The notes under the pieces were generated by a model, which saw only the letters and a program-made list of their open reading frames with translations, did not search any database and was not told where the DNA came from. 64,000 nucleotides of DNA from Ferruginibacter sp050611725 (GTDB lineage: Bacteria > Bacteroidota > Bacteroidia > Chitinophagales > Chitinophagaceae): contig NZ_JBODJB010000001.1 in the NCBI RefSeq assembly GCF_050611725.1, positions 434,001 to 498,000 of the forward strand, written 5' to 3'. This document shows, piece after piece, positions 17,781 to 26,690 of the stretch (position 1 is the first letter of the stretch; each line of letters begins with the position of its first letter). The position numbers and the translations under genes were made by a program.

Positions 17781-19061
17781 CTATTTAAACTCAAAACCAA
17801 TGTCGTCTCTAAAATAAATATCATCGAAATAAATCTGTTCCAGCATATAAACCGACTGTTCGGCAGCATCAATAATTGTATCCCCAAAAGAGGTTACGGC
17901 CAATACTCTTCCTCCATTTGTAACCACATCTTTTCCTTCATTTTTCGTTCCTGAATGAAAGATCATTGTTCCTTCAAAGCTTGTATCGTCCAAACCTTTA
18001 ATGATCTTACCCGTTTCGTAAGTTCCGGGGTAACCTCCGCTTACTGCAACAACTGTTGCGGCAGCATCTTTACTTATTTTAATTTTCAATTCGTTCACTT
18101 TTTGCAAAGCAACGGCTGAAAAAATTTCTACCAGGTCTGTTTCTACTCTTGGTAAGATGCACTCCGTTTCCGGATCACCAAGGCGACAATTGTATTCAAT
18201 CACAAACGGATCGTCGCCTACTTTTATAATTCCGATAAAAACGATTCCTTTATAATCTAAATTTTCATTTTTCAACCCGGTAATAGTTGGCTCTACAATA
18301 CGGGTAATTATTTTATTCAGAAACACATCATCAGCAAATGGTACAGGGCTTACAGCTCCCATTCCGCCTGTGTTTAATCCACTATCGCCTACGCCTATAC
18401 GCTTATAATCTTTTGCTTCAGGAAGTAATACATAATTGACCCCGTCTGTTACTGCAAACACACTCATTTCGATACCCGACAAAAACTCTTCTACCACAAC
18501 TCTTTTACTTGCATCGCCAAATTTAGATTGTCGGATCATCAACTCAAATTCAGCCAATGCCTCAATCGGATTATTGCAGATCAACACCCCCTTGCCTGCA
18601 GCCAAACCGTCGGCTTTTAAAACTATCGGCAACGCATGATTGCGAATATACTCTACACCTTCTTCGTAATTAGTATGATCAAACTCTCTGTAAGCGGCTG
18701 TTGGAATTTTATTTCGATCCATGAAAGCTTTTGCAAAAGCTTTACTGCCTTCTAATTGAGCGGCTTCTTGTGAAGGGCCAATTACATGGATATTTGATGT
18801 TTTGGGATTGCTTTTAAAAAAATCATATATCCCTTTTACCAAGGGCTCTTCAGGGCCAACTATGATCATATCAACCTTATTAGACAAACAAAAAGTTGCT
18901 AATCTCTCAAAATCGGTTGTTTTAATATCTACATTTTCTGCTGTGGTGGCGGTGCCGGCATTACCCGGAGCCACATATAATTTTTTACACAGCTTGCTTT
19001 GTTTCACTTTCCATGCCAGTGCATGCTCTCTTCCTCCGTTACCAATGATGAGAATATTCAT
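17781..19061 (-). CDS. purD: Phosphoribosylamine--glycine ligase
   Basis: 426 residues with the PurD start MNILIIGNGGREHALAWKVKQS and the ATP-grasp core (LPIVLKADGLAAGKGVLI, VVVEEFLSGIEMSVFAVTDG, LNTGGMGAVSPVPFAD, YNCRLGDPETECILPR). It makes glycinamide ribonucleotide, the second step of purine synthesis. It is transcribed in the same direction as mreB and upstream of it, with a 195-bp spacer that holds the mreB promoter, so the two are probably separate units. Confidence 0.98.
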   Translation of the reverse strand: MNILIIGNGGREHALAWKVKQSKLCKKLYVAPGNAGTATTAENVDIKTTDFERLATFCLSNKVDMIIVGPEEPLVKGIYDFFKSNPKTSNIHVIGPSQEAAQLEGSKAFAKAFMDRNKIPTAAYREFDHTNYEEGVEYIRNHALPIVLKADGLAAGKGVLICNNPIEALAEFELMIRQSKFGDASKRVVVEEFLSGIEMSVFAVTDGVNYVLLPEAKDYKRIGVGDSGLNTGGMGAVSPVPFADDVFLNKIITRIVEPTITGLKNENLDYKGIVFIGIIKVGDDPFVIEYNCRLGDPETECILPRVETDLVEIFSAVALQKVNELKIKISKDAAATVVAVSGGYPGTYETGKIIKGLDDTSFEGTMIFHSGTKNEGKDVVTNGGRVLAVTSFGDTIIDAAEQSVYMLEQIYFDDIYFRDDIGFEFK

Positions 19062-19102
19062 TTAATTAGTCAAGTTTTTTTTATCAGGATATGTTTCAGG
19101 CG

Positions 19103-19110
19103 CAAAAATA
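19103..19110 (-). promoter_or_regulatory. Candidate -7 element of purD
   Basis: TATTTTTG on the minus strand (TAnnTTTG), 41 bp before the purD ATG; no clear -33 partner. Confidence 0.45.
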
Positions 19111-19256
19111 AACATGGTTGCATAGGAAACCATAATAATTTTATAAACGGTCGGATTTATTTTTTGCCACTTATGGACTATATCTTTAAAATTTACCATA
19201 TTAAAAAGAAATTCGCTACTTTGAGTGATAAATTTCTTAACTAATACAAATATTTT

Positions 19257-20741
19257 ATGGCGCCGAATACAACTGATGTATTAACAGATATCGAAGAAAA
19301 GAAAGGAAAATTTCCTAAAGCCGTACCGTATATTATAGGAAACGAAGCGGCAGAGAGGTTTAGTTATTACGGGATGAGGGCTATACTCAGCACATTCTTA
19401 GTTGCACAGTTCTTCAACGCAACAAAAGATCCCGCCCTTACCGCTGCCGCAGAAGCCAGAAGCAATGAGCTGGTTCACTATTTTGTAGCGCTTGCTTATT
19501 TTATGCCTTTGGTTGGCGGTATCTTGGCAGACTCTTTTTTCGGTAAATACAAAGTGATATTTTATGTTTCTATACTTTATACGATCGGGCATTTGATATT
19601 ATCTCTTGCAACAAATAATCTTAGTTTATTTACGGTGGGTTTAATTGTGATCGCTATCAGTGCCGGTGGTATTAAATCTTCCGTATCAGCAAATGTTGGA
19701 GATCAGTTTGATAAAAGCAACAAACATTTAATGAGTAAGGTTTATGGTTGGTTTTATTTCAGCATCAATGCCGGATCGGTTTTCAGTACAATTTTAATTC
19801 CTTACCTGTATAAAGAATATGGCGCAGATATCGCCTTTGGTGTTCCGGGCATACTGATGGCTATAGCCACCTTTACCTTTTGGTTGGGAAGAAAAAAATA
19901 TGTTCGTGTGCCACCATCAGGTTTAAAAAAGGAAAATTTCTTTTTCATTGTAATTGAATATTTCAAACAACTTTTCAGCAACAGAAACGGAAAAACTGTA
20001 TGGCAAGCCGTTGCACAAAAATATTCTGCAAAATCTGCTGATGGAGTAAAAGCAGTATTCAGAGTTTTAGCAGTGTTTGCATTTATTCCTATTTTCTGGG
20101 CTATGTGGGATATGTGTTTGGCAGAATGGGTAATACAGGCAGAAAAAATGGATTTAACCGTATTTGGACATAAATACATAGCCGAACAGATCCAAACTGT
20201 TAATCCGATCTTTGTATTGAGTTGTATTCCACTGTTCACTTATTTTGTTTATCCTTTTTTCGATAGGGTCGGACTAAAAACAACCCCTTTAAGAAGAATT
20301 GGTGCCGGCTTAATTCTTACTGCATTGTCTTTTGTGATCATTGCACTTATTCAGGAAAAAATTGATGCTGGCGGACATCCTTCTATCTGGTGGCAAATAT
20401 TAGCATACTTTGTTTTAAGTGTGGGTGAGATATTGGTTTCTATTACAGGGTTAGAATACGCTTACACACAAGCACCAAAATCAATGAAAAGCACCATGAA
20501 TGCTATCTGGTTGTTGACCGTAAGCGTTGGTAATCTGTTTGTTGCTGCAATGAACGGAAACATTGCAAGTGGCGGTTATTTTTCAAAATTCACCGGGGCC
20601 AGTTATTACTGGTTGTATGTTGGTATATTAAGTGGGTTTATTATAGTGTATCTGCTCGTTTCTTCCAGATTAAAAGAAAAGAGTTATATCGTTGGAGAAG
20701 ATGAAGACGCTGCCTTATTAGCAGAATCTAAAGAGCCTTGA
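19257..20741 (+). CDS. Proton-dependent oligopeptide transporter (POT/PTR2 family)
   Basis: 494 residues with 12 or more membrane segments. The POT signatures are EAAERFSYYGMRAIL (ExxER, the proton-coupling motif) and GWFYFSINAGSVFSTILIPYL (the PTR2 signature). It imports di- and tripeptides using the proton gradient. It is a single gene followed directly by a strong terminator. The Bacteroidota members are close to DtpA/B, but the exact peptide range cannot be read from sequence. Confidence 0.93.
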   Translation: MAPNTTDVLTDIEEKKGKFPKAVPYIIGNEAAERFSYYGMRAILSTFLVAQFFNATKDPALTAAAEARSNELVHYFVALAYFMPLVGGILADSFFGKYKVIFYVSILYTIGHLILSLATNNLSLFTVGLIVIAISAGGIKSSVSANVGDQFDKSNKHLMSKVYGWFYFSINAGSVFSTILIPYLYKEYGADIAFGVPGILMAIATFTFWLGRKKYVRVPPSGLKKENFFFIVIEYFKQLFSNRNGKTVWQAVAQKYSAKSADGVKAVFRVLAVFAFIPIFWAMWDMCLAEWVIQAEKMDLTVFGHKYIAEQIQTVNPIFVLSCIPLFTYFVYPFFDRVGLKTTPLRRIGAGLILTALSFVIIALIQEKIDAGGHPSIWWQILAYFVLSVGEILVSITGLEYAYTQAPKSMKSTMNAIWLLTVSVGNLFVAAMNGNIASGGYFSKFTGASYYWLYVGILSGFIIVYLLVSSRLKEKSYIVGEDEDAALLAESKEP

Positions 20742-20762
20742 AAGGCTTAAAATCTCTAAAAT

Positions 20763-20796
20763 AAAAAATAGCGGCTAAAAATTAGCCGCTATTTTT
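20763..20796. terminator. Bidirectional rho-independent terminator
   Basis: Perfect stem AAAAATAGCGGCTAA / TTAGCCGCTATTTTT with an AAA loop, between the convergent transporter and DUF1501 genes. Confidence 0.93.
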
Positions 20797-20807
20797 ATCT
20801 AACTACT

Positions 20808-22001
20808 TTAAATAAATTTCAGATGATCGTACTGTTTACCCAAGATGGTTTTATCATCTGCTCCTAACCACTTGTTCAACACAGTAGCATACACATTTTT
20901 AAAATCAACTTTGTGTTTCAGGTCTCCATCGCTTAGATCAGAAAGGTCGGGCATTTCATTGAGTATCCCTTTTTCTTTTAACCCGCCGCTTATGAAAAAC
21001 ATATTATTTGCTGTACCATGATCGGTTCCACCACTTGCATTCTGCGAAACCCTTCTTCCAAATTCGCTGAACGTCATCATCAACACATCACTAAAGCGAT
21101 TGTTCTTTTTCAGATCGTTTGTAAATGCTTTTAATGCATCATTCAATTCAGTGAACAATCTTTTCTGTTTATCATTTTGATTCACATGCGTATCAAAACT
21201 TCCTAACGAAACATAATAGACTTTTGTGTTAATATCCGAAAAAATTAAAGAGGCAATTGTTTTCAAATTTTTTCCAAGTTCAGTGTTAGGATACGTTTCT
21301 CCGGTTGGATGCAATTTGCTTTGCTGAAAAATGTAATCGGCACTGCTCAATGTTTCACTCATTGTTTTGTAGAGATAATCAACTGTTGCTTCCTCATGAT
21401 GATGAGCAGCATTGATATCTTTAAAGAATTTTTCATTGCTACTGCTGTATAATCTGCGTGGGTCTTTTACAGCAAGTCCTTTATTATTTTCTCCTTTCAG
21501 GGCAAGACTTAAAACATCATCTACTTCCAAAGCCTGGGTAGGCTTATCACAACCATTACACTGAGCATCTAAATAACGGCCAAGCCATCCTGTATTGATG
21601 TATTCATTACTGTTACTTGCACTGTGCCAGATATCCATGCTTCTAAAATGAGATCTATCGGGATTCGGATAGCCAACATTATTAAGGATGCCTACATTAC
21701 CTCCATCAAACAAATCCTTAATCGATGATAATGCAGGATTTAACCCAACCTCATCGGTTAGTTGCAATGCATCTGCTTTTGCAATACCAAGCTTCGGACG
21801 TTCTTTATAATAAATATCATTTCTTATGGGGATGATCGTATTCAATCCATCATTACCTCCGCTGAACTGAATGACAACCACAACTTTATTCCCTGGCGGA
21901 ACCATCATCGGTTGCTGAAATGCTGACAAGAATTTTGGCATCATCAGCGAAGCGGTTGCTAATGAACCAAGTTGTATGAATTCTCTGCGTTTAATGACCA
22001 T
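20808..22001 (-). CDS. DUF1501 domain protein, Tat-exported
   Basis: 397 residues. The N terminus MVIKRREFIQLGSLATASLMMPKFLSA is a twin-arginine type signal. The body shows the DUF1501 pattern: VVVVIQFSGGNDGLNTIIP, GLNPALSSIKDLFDGGNVGILNNVGYPNPDRSHFRSMDIWHSAS, and DVLMMTFSEFGRRVSQNASGGTDHGTANNMFFISGG. The family belongs to the alkaline-phosphatase/sulfatase-like superfamily, but its reaction is not known. It lies downstream of its usual partner DUF1800 with a 152-bp repeat-bearing spacer. Confidence 0.92.
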   Translation of the reverse strand: MVIKRREFIQLGSLATASLMMPKFLSAFQQPMMVPPGNKVVVVIQFSGGNDGLNTIIPIRNDIYYKERPKLGIAKADALQLTDEVGLNPALSSIKDLFDGGNVGILNNVGYPNPDRSHFRSMDIWHSASNSNEYINTGWLGRYLDAQCNGCDKPTQALEVDDVLSLALKGENNKGLAVKDPRRLYSSSNEKFFKDINAAHHHEEATVDYLYKTMSETLSSADYIFQQSKLHPTGETYPNTELGKNLKTIASLIFSDINTKVYYVSLGSFDTHVNQNDKQKRLFTELNDALKAFTNDLKKNNRFSDVLMMTFSEFGRRVSQNASGGTDHGTANNMFFISGGLKEKGILNEMPDLSDLSDGDLKHKVDFKNVYATVLNKWLGADDKTILGKQYDHLKFI

Positions 22002-22034
22002 GATATTAAATTTATTACAGACTATTATTGGGGT

Positions 22035-22150
22035 TATGTACGATGTTTGATATACGATTTACGATGTCATTAAATTTAAAGATGCGACTATTTTCACTTG
22101 CACCTCAAAGCTTGAAAAATCGCAAATCGTACATCGTAATTCGTAAATTC
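22035..22150. repeat. Degenerate TACGAT-type repeats in the DUF1800-DUF1501 spacer
   Basis: Two clusters (22035-22067 and 22119-22150) of TACGAT/TTACGA units in opposite orientation, with a 15-mer identical to 14955-14969. They could pair as an imperfect hairpin in the transcript. Confidence 0.7.
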
Positions 22151-22153
22151 ATT

Positions 22154-23611
22154 CTAGCACAGTTGATACTCCGGCGTGCTCATCAAATTAATGATGGAAC
22201 TCTTCACGTAATTCTCCCTGCTTTCTTTATTCAGGTATTTCTCTAACACATCATTATTGATCCTGCTCTTTGTTTGTAAAACCGTATCGCTGATCTTTTT
22301 AAGTAATTCTTCTTTTGAAACTTTCTCGAATATCTTCACAACCATTACCCAGTCAACAATTGCCGACCCGCCTTTGGATGCATATTCTTTATTTTGCTTT
22401 TTAATTATCTTCTCTTCCATCATTTGTCCCATCATTGTATCATCATCGCCTTTAGGTTTGATATTGATGGTTTCATTGGCAGTAATGATCTGCGGTATGC
22501 GTAGACGTAACATCAAAGTACTGCTGTCTATCCAGGTTTTACCTCCCGGCCAACCAGCAACATTCGGCGGATAAAACAACACTTGCCCTAATGCTCTTTG
22601 AAACAATAATTGTGCGGCATCATTTTGAAATTGCAACGGCAACAAACGCCTTAACCCAACTAATAATTCTATCGGCGACTTGATTTTTGTTCCGATATTT
22701 TTTCCATCGTAAAACCAATCGCTTGTAAAAATATCTTCCATCAATTTTTTGATATCGTATCCATTTGTATAGAACCTTTTAGACAACCAATCTACTTTTG
22801 CATCATCCACGGCATCGTTCACAAAATATTTGTATATCTTTTTTGTAATGTAGGTGGCTGTTTGTTTTTGTTCAAGTAAGATATTGATCACATCATCTCC
22901 ATTAAAATTTCCTGTTTTGCCTAGAATGGTTTTAACTCCTTTATCATGTTGCTTTTCACGAAAAATAAAATTTCCTTTTACATCAAAACTCCATCCTGTA
23001 AAGGCTCTTGCAGCTTCTTTGATATCTGTTTCGGTATAATTGCCCCTACCCATTGTAAATAATTCCATTACTTCACGGGCAAAATTTTCATTGGGATGTT
23101 GTTTTTTATTTTGCTGATTGTTTAGGAACTGAAGCATAGAAGGACTCTTACTTACCTGCCTTAAAAGTTCTCCGAAATTCCCTAACGCATTTGCACGGAT
23201 GATATGTAGCAGATCCTGCTGATTAAAAATATGTATCACTCTACAGGCAAAATGTCCATGCCAGAACAAACTCATTTTTTCTCTGAATTGAGCTTCACTA
23301 TTGATCATCTCCCCCATCCAGGTAACATTCAGCAATTTCAAATCGTCTTTTGATTGATCTTGCAATGCCTTGCGTTGATCTTTAGTAAGCTTATTTGTAT
23401 CTCCCCCCATCAGGATCATATCATTCAGATAATCATCGTATGCTTTAGATGCAATATTTAGTTTTACCGGCTCTTTTTTAGACGTCGATAACAACAACTC
23501 CCACAATTTTTTTTGAGACATTGTATCCAGATCGGAAGCCATTTCGGCCATGGGACCAAATGCTGCCCGCCACAATAAGTGCTGATTTTTTAAACGATTG
23601 GAAATGGCCAT
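22154..23611 (-). CDS. DUF1800 domain protein
   Basis: 485 residues. Family segments seen: HLLWRAAFGP near the N terminus, MSLFWHGHFACRV, NFAREVMELFTMGRGNYTETDIKEAARAFTGW, and PPNVAGWPGGKTWIDSSTLMLRLRIPQ. DUF1800 and DUF1501 proteins occur together in many bacteria, and no biochemical role is established. I see no clear signal peptide. It follows the cytochrome c lipoprotein gene after 191 bp and precedes DUF1501. Confidence 0.92.
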   Translation of the reverse strand: MAISNRLKNQHLLWRAAFGPMAEMASDLDTMSQKKLWELLLSTSKKEPVKLNIASKAYDDYLNDMILMGGDTNKLTKDQRKALQDQSKDDLKLLNVTWMGEMINSEAQFREKMSLFWHGHFACRVIHIFNQQDLLHIIRANALGNFGELLRQVSKSPSMLQFLNNQQNKKQHPNENFAREVMELFTMGRGNYTETDIKEAARAFTGWSFDVKGNFIFREKQHDKGVKTILGKTGNFNGDDVINILLEQKQTATYITKKIYKYFVNDAVDDAKVDWLSKRFYTNGYDIKKLMEDIFTSDWFYDGKNIGTKIKSPIELLVGLRRLLPLQFQNDAAQLLFQRALGQVLFYPPNVAGWPGGKTWIDSSTLMLRLRIPQIITANETINIKPKGDDDTMMGQMMEEKIIKKQNKEYASKGGSAIVDWVMVVKIFEKVSKEELLKKISDTVLQTKSRINNDVLEKYLNKESRENYVKSSIINLMSTPEYQLC

Positions 23612-23802
23612 GCAATAAATTTATTACTCAATTTAGGAAATCAAGTGTAAGACTCAATTATTATGCAAGAGTTTAATTACCGGCAGAAAATGTCTGATAC
23701 TACAGTATTACGCTACTACGACATAATTACCAACAGCTCCTCTCTACCTAATTTCCATTGAGGTAGTTCTAAAAAATGAAAAAGTGCCGAAAAAATTAAT
23801 TG

Positions 23803-24126
23803 TTATTGTTTTGCATTTGCCTGAACATAAGCCAGTGTATTTGCCTTTTCAATGTCAGTCAATTTTGCTTTAGGAGCCATCCAACCCATGATACCTACCC
23901 ATCTTACAGCAGTAAAATCTGTTGTTACCGGTAACGCATGGCATCTGCCACACTTAGCTTCATAAACTGTTTTACCTGCTGCGATATCTATTGCTACGGG
24001 TGCAGATGGAGCTTCTTTATTTTCAACTTGTGCAGGAGATTTTTCTTCTGTTGTAGAAGGCGTTGCTTTTTTACTGCAACTGTAAACAGCTATTGCCAAT
24101 ATGGATAAGACGATCAACTTTTTCAT
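23803..24126 (-). CDS. Small c-type cytochrome lipoprotein
   Basis: 107 residues. A lipoprotein signal (MKKLIVLSILAIAVYSC) gives a lipidated Cys17, followed by a Ser/Pro/Glu-rich linker and a single heme site CGRCH (about residues 60-64). A Met in GIMGWMAPKAKLT is the probable distal heme ligand. It is likely anchored on the periplasmic side of a membrane as an electron carrier. It lies 63 bp after serS and upstream of DUF1800/DUF1501 on the same strand, so it may work with them; this is inference from position only. Confidence 0.85.
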   Translation of the reverse strand: MKKLIVLSILAIAVYSCSKKATPSTTEEKSPAQVENKEAPSAPVAIDIAAGKTVYEAKCGRCHALPVTTDFTAVRWVGIMGWMAPKAKLTDIEKANTLAYVQANAKQ

Positions 24127-24189
24127 TGAATAATTTTTAGATATTGAAAATACAATTTCTTACTTATAAAAAGTAAGATTTAGTAAATA

Positions 24190-25461
24190 TCAGACAATTT
24201 GTTCAGCCCCAAAATACTTTTGCAATACTTTAGGAATTTGAATGCCGGTATCTGTTTGATTGTTTTCCAATAAACATGCCACAATACGTGGTAGTGCCAG
24301 AGAAGAGCCATTCAATGAATGCAAAAGCTGCGTTTTGCCGGTTGCATCTTTAAACCTGATCTTCATTCTGTTTGTTTGATAGGTTTCGAAATTGCTCACA
24401 CTGCTACACTCCAACCATTTTTGTTGTGCCGCACTATATACTTCAAAGTCGTAAGTAAGTGCAGATGTGAAACTCATATCGCCGCCGCATAAACGAAGAA
24501 TTCTATAAGGCAATTCCAAAGCCTGCAATAACTTTTCTACGTGGGCTACCATTTCTTCAAGTACTTCATAGCTTTTATCGGGATGTACCAGTTGTACTAC
24601 TTCTACTTTATCAAATTGATGAACTCTATTCAATCCACGAACATCGCTACCAAAGCTACCTGCCTCTCTTCTAAAGCATGGTGTATAAGCGGTCATCTTG
24701 ATCGGCAAATCAGTTTCTTTTACAATTTCATCTCTGTAAATATTAGTAACCGGTACCTCTGCCGTCGGTATCAAATAGAAACCATCTGCGGTTACATGAT
24801 ACATTTGTCCTTCTTTATCGGGCAACTGACCTGTACCATAAGCCGTTGCCTCATTTACCATATGTGGAGGTAAATATTCGGTATAACCGGCATCAATATT
24901 ATAATCCAGAAAATACTGGATCAAGGCTCTTTGCAATTTTGCTCCTTTACCTTTATATAATGGGAAACCGCTACCGGTTAATTTTGCACCGGTTTCAAAA
25001 TCTACCAGATCATATTTTTTAATAAGATCCCAATGAGGTACTGCTCCTGCGTATAACTGTGGCTTTGCTCCTTCCTCTTTGATATTCACATTTTCTTCGG
25101 GTGTTTTTCCCTTTGGTACAGATGTGTGAGGAAGATTAGGCAGTTTCAATATTTCATCGTTCAATTCCTTTTCGGCAGTAGTTAACGCATCATTCAATTC
25201 TTGAATGGTATCTTTTTGAGCAGCTACTTCCTGCTTTTTTTGTTCTGCCGCTACTTTATCGCCTTTTCCCATCAACATCCCGATCTCTTTACTGGCAGCA
25301 TTTAAAGATGCCTGTATGGCTTCGCTTTCTGCTTTTAGCTTACGAACCTGTGCATCTAATTCCACTACTTTATCTACCAACGATAGATCGCCAAAGTTCT
25401 TAACAATCAACCTTTCTTTAACTACATCTACGTTCTGGCGTATAAAACTGATCTGTAACAT
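24190..25461 (-). CDS. serS: Seryl-tRNA synthetase
   Basis: 423 residues from the ATG at 25461 (MLQISFIRQNVDVVKERL), the normal N terminus of SerRS; the longer reading from 25482 is unsupported and would start at the -7 promoter element. It shows the N-terminal antiparallel coiled coil (residues 25-105) and class II motifs TAEVPVTNIYRDEI, TPCFRREAGSFGSDVRGLNRVHQFDKVE and NGSSLALPRIVACLLENNQ. It charges tRNA-Ser. Confidence 0.98.
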   Translation of the reverse strand: MLQISFIRQNVDVVKERLIVKNFGDLSLVDKVVELDAQVRKLKAESEAIQASLNAASKEIGMLMGKGDKVAAEQKKQEVAAQKDTIQELNDALTTAEKELNDEILKLPNLPHTSVPKGKTPEENVNIKEEGAKPQLYAGAVPHWDLIKKYDLVDFETGAKLTGSGFPLYKGKGAKLQRALIQYFLDYNIDAGYTEYLPPHMVNEATAYGTGQLPDKEGQMYHVTADGFYLIPTAEVPVTNIYRDEIVKETDLPIKMTAYTPCFRREAGSFGSDVRGLNRVHQFDKVEVVQLVHPDKSYEVLEEMVAHVEKLLQALELPYRILRLCGGDMSFTSALTYDFEVYSAAQQKWLECSSVSNFETYQTNRMKIRFKDATGKTQLLHSLNGSSLALPRIVACLLENNQTDTGIQIPKVLQKYFGAEQIV

Positions 25462-25479
25462 GCTCTGATAAAATTTTGG

Positions 25480-25510
25480 CAAAGGTAAGGAAGTGTGCTA
25501 CAAGCTGCAA
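25480..25510 (-). promoter_or_regulatory. Candidate serS promoter, -33 inside a dispersed repeat
   Basis: On the minus strand: TTG (25508-25510), 20 bp, TACCTTTG (25480-25487), with 18 bp to the ATG. The -33 end falls in the repeat 25499-25511. Confidence 0.65.
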
Positions 25511-25511
25511 G
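25499..25511. repeat. Copy of a CTTGCAGCTTGTA repeat unit
   Basis: TACAAGCTGCAAG here is the exact reverse complement of 37843-37855. It is a member of the degenerate GCTTG-type intergenic repeats. Confidence 0.6.
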
Positions 25512-25580
25512 GGGTCAATCTTTTTTTGAGGGATTGTTCTATATGAAAAGGCAGCTCCCTTATAGCTAGCCGCTTTCATT

Positions 25581-25588
25581 TATATTTG
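25581..25588 (+). promoter_or_regulatory. Candidate -7 element immediately before the ATG at 25593
   Basis: TATATTTG fits TAnnTTTG and ends four bases before the start codon, so transcription would begin about at the ATG (see findings). Confidence 0.55.
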
Positions 25589-25592
25589 CAGG

Positions 25593-25943
25593 ATGCAACA
25601 CCTACAGGAAGATTTACAGATACGCTGGTTAAAGCTTAGGATCAAACTAAAAGAGAATTTTGGGATCAAACCTGATATGGATGGAGTTTTGTTCTTGATA
25701 GGTGTACAGGAACTGGGTGCCGGCAAACAAACGTTTACTAAAGAGCAAAAGCAAGACCTGATGCATATTGCGGTATGCACCTTACTTGCTCAAAGCGGAT
25801 ATTACATAAATGAGGGAAGAGATGAAGACGGATGGCCTCATTTTAGACAACTTAAGCCTTTACCTACTTTTAATATGATAGAACAGGAGAATTTTTTAAA
25901 AGACCATGCGTTGCTCTATTTTGCGGAGCAGGGAATCATTTAA
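25593..25943 (+). CDS. Small conserved hypothetical protein
   Basis: 116 residues, soluble, without signal peptide or membrane segment. I do not recognise a named domain. Features seen are an N-terminal amphipathic stretch (LQIRWLKLRIKLKENFG), a hydrophobic core GVLFLIGVQELGAG, and DLMHIAVCTLLAQSGYYINEGRDEDGWPHF. The composition and the promoter right before the ATG support a real gene. Its stop shares the bases TTAA with the convergent spondin-domain gene. Confidence 0.7.
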   Translation: MQHLQEDLQIRWLKLRIKLKENFGIKPDMDGVLFLIGVQELGAGKQTFTKEQKQDLMHIAVCTLLAQSGYYINEGRDEDGWPHFRQLKPLPTFNMIEQENFLKDHALLYFAEQGII

Positions 25944-26614
25944 TTTTTTGTAAACCGGATTGTTGCAATCGGCGCCAAAGTGGTATTACCATTGGCTAAA
26001 ACTGTTGCCATAGAAGGGGTAAGCAATTGAATATTTTGCTGTGGCACTGTTGCAGGATTTGAATAACCAAACACATCTCCATCCTCTGTCCCGGCATCAT
26101 ACACAAACATATTTACGACCGTATCAGCAATCCATGCATTATTTTTTCGCAGATCAAGATCATGTATACCCATAAACCAATCCGGTGAAGGAGCGATCAT
26201 TGATGCAAGACTAACACGAGTGTAGTCTGTATTAACATTCAATGCAGTTTGTGCCGACCCCGTTGCGCCTGGAGGTTCAAGCATCACAAATTTATAAAAG
26301 GCTTTTTGTTTGCTTACAATTTCATCTAGTTCTGTGAAAATTGTATTGATTGCTCCAACTTCGGCCACAGCTTCTAAACCCGGCGAAGCTTTTGTACCCG
26401 GTTGCCACATGATGGTATCAGCATTATGAACCATGCCGGCAATCAGTGTTACATGGGCATTTGAAGGCACAGTAAATTCAGGTGTTTTCCAATTGAGTTG
26501 TATGGCTACGTTGTAGGAGGCTTCACTGTATGAAGATGACTGAACCATTTCCTTCTTACAGGAGAAAAGCAACAAGGAGGCCGAAAGAATAAAAAAGTAG
26601 TTAATTGATTTCAT
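25940..26614 (-). CDS. Spondin-domain lipoprotein
   Basis: About 224 residues from the ATG at 26614, chosen because it begins a clean lipoprotein signal (MKSINYFFILSASLLLFSC, lipidated Cys19). The mature part shows the spondin N-terminal domain pattern: IQLNWKTPEFTVPSNAHVTLIAGMVHNADTIMWQPGTKASPGLEAVAEVG, then SLASMIAPSPDWFMGIHDLDL and MFVYDAGTEDGD. In animals this fold acts in extracellular matrix proteins; bacterial members are predicted surface or periplasmic proteins of unknown role. It is divergent from the cyclophilin gene and overlaps its convergent neighbour by four bases. Confidence 0.85.
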   Translation of the reverse strand: MKSINYFFILSASLLLFSCKKEMVQSSSYSEASYNVAIQLNWKTPEFTVPSNAHVTLIAGMVHNADTIMWQPGTKASPGLEAVAEVGAINTIFTELDEIVSKQKAFYKFVMLEPPGATGSAQTALNVNTDYTRVSLASMIAPSPDWFMGIHDLDLRKNNAWIADTVVNMFVYDAGTEDGDVFGYSNPATVPQQNIQLLTPSMATVLANGNTTLAPIATIRFTKN

Positions 26615-26617
26615 ATT

Positions 26618-26649
26618 TTTGAATGCGTATTTCATTCTTGTTACATTTG
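26618..26649 (+). promoter_or_regulatory. Promoter of the cyclophilin gene
   Basis: TTTG (26618-26621), 20 bp, TACATTTG (26642-26649): a full match to the Bacteroidota consensus, 41 bp before the ATG at 26691. Confidence 0.75.
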
Positions 26650-26690
26650 CCTTGCAAAAAATTTGGTTAAGCATTTAAAATACGTTTAAA

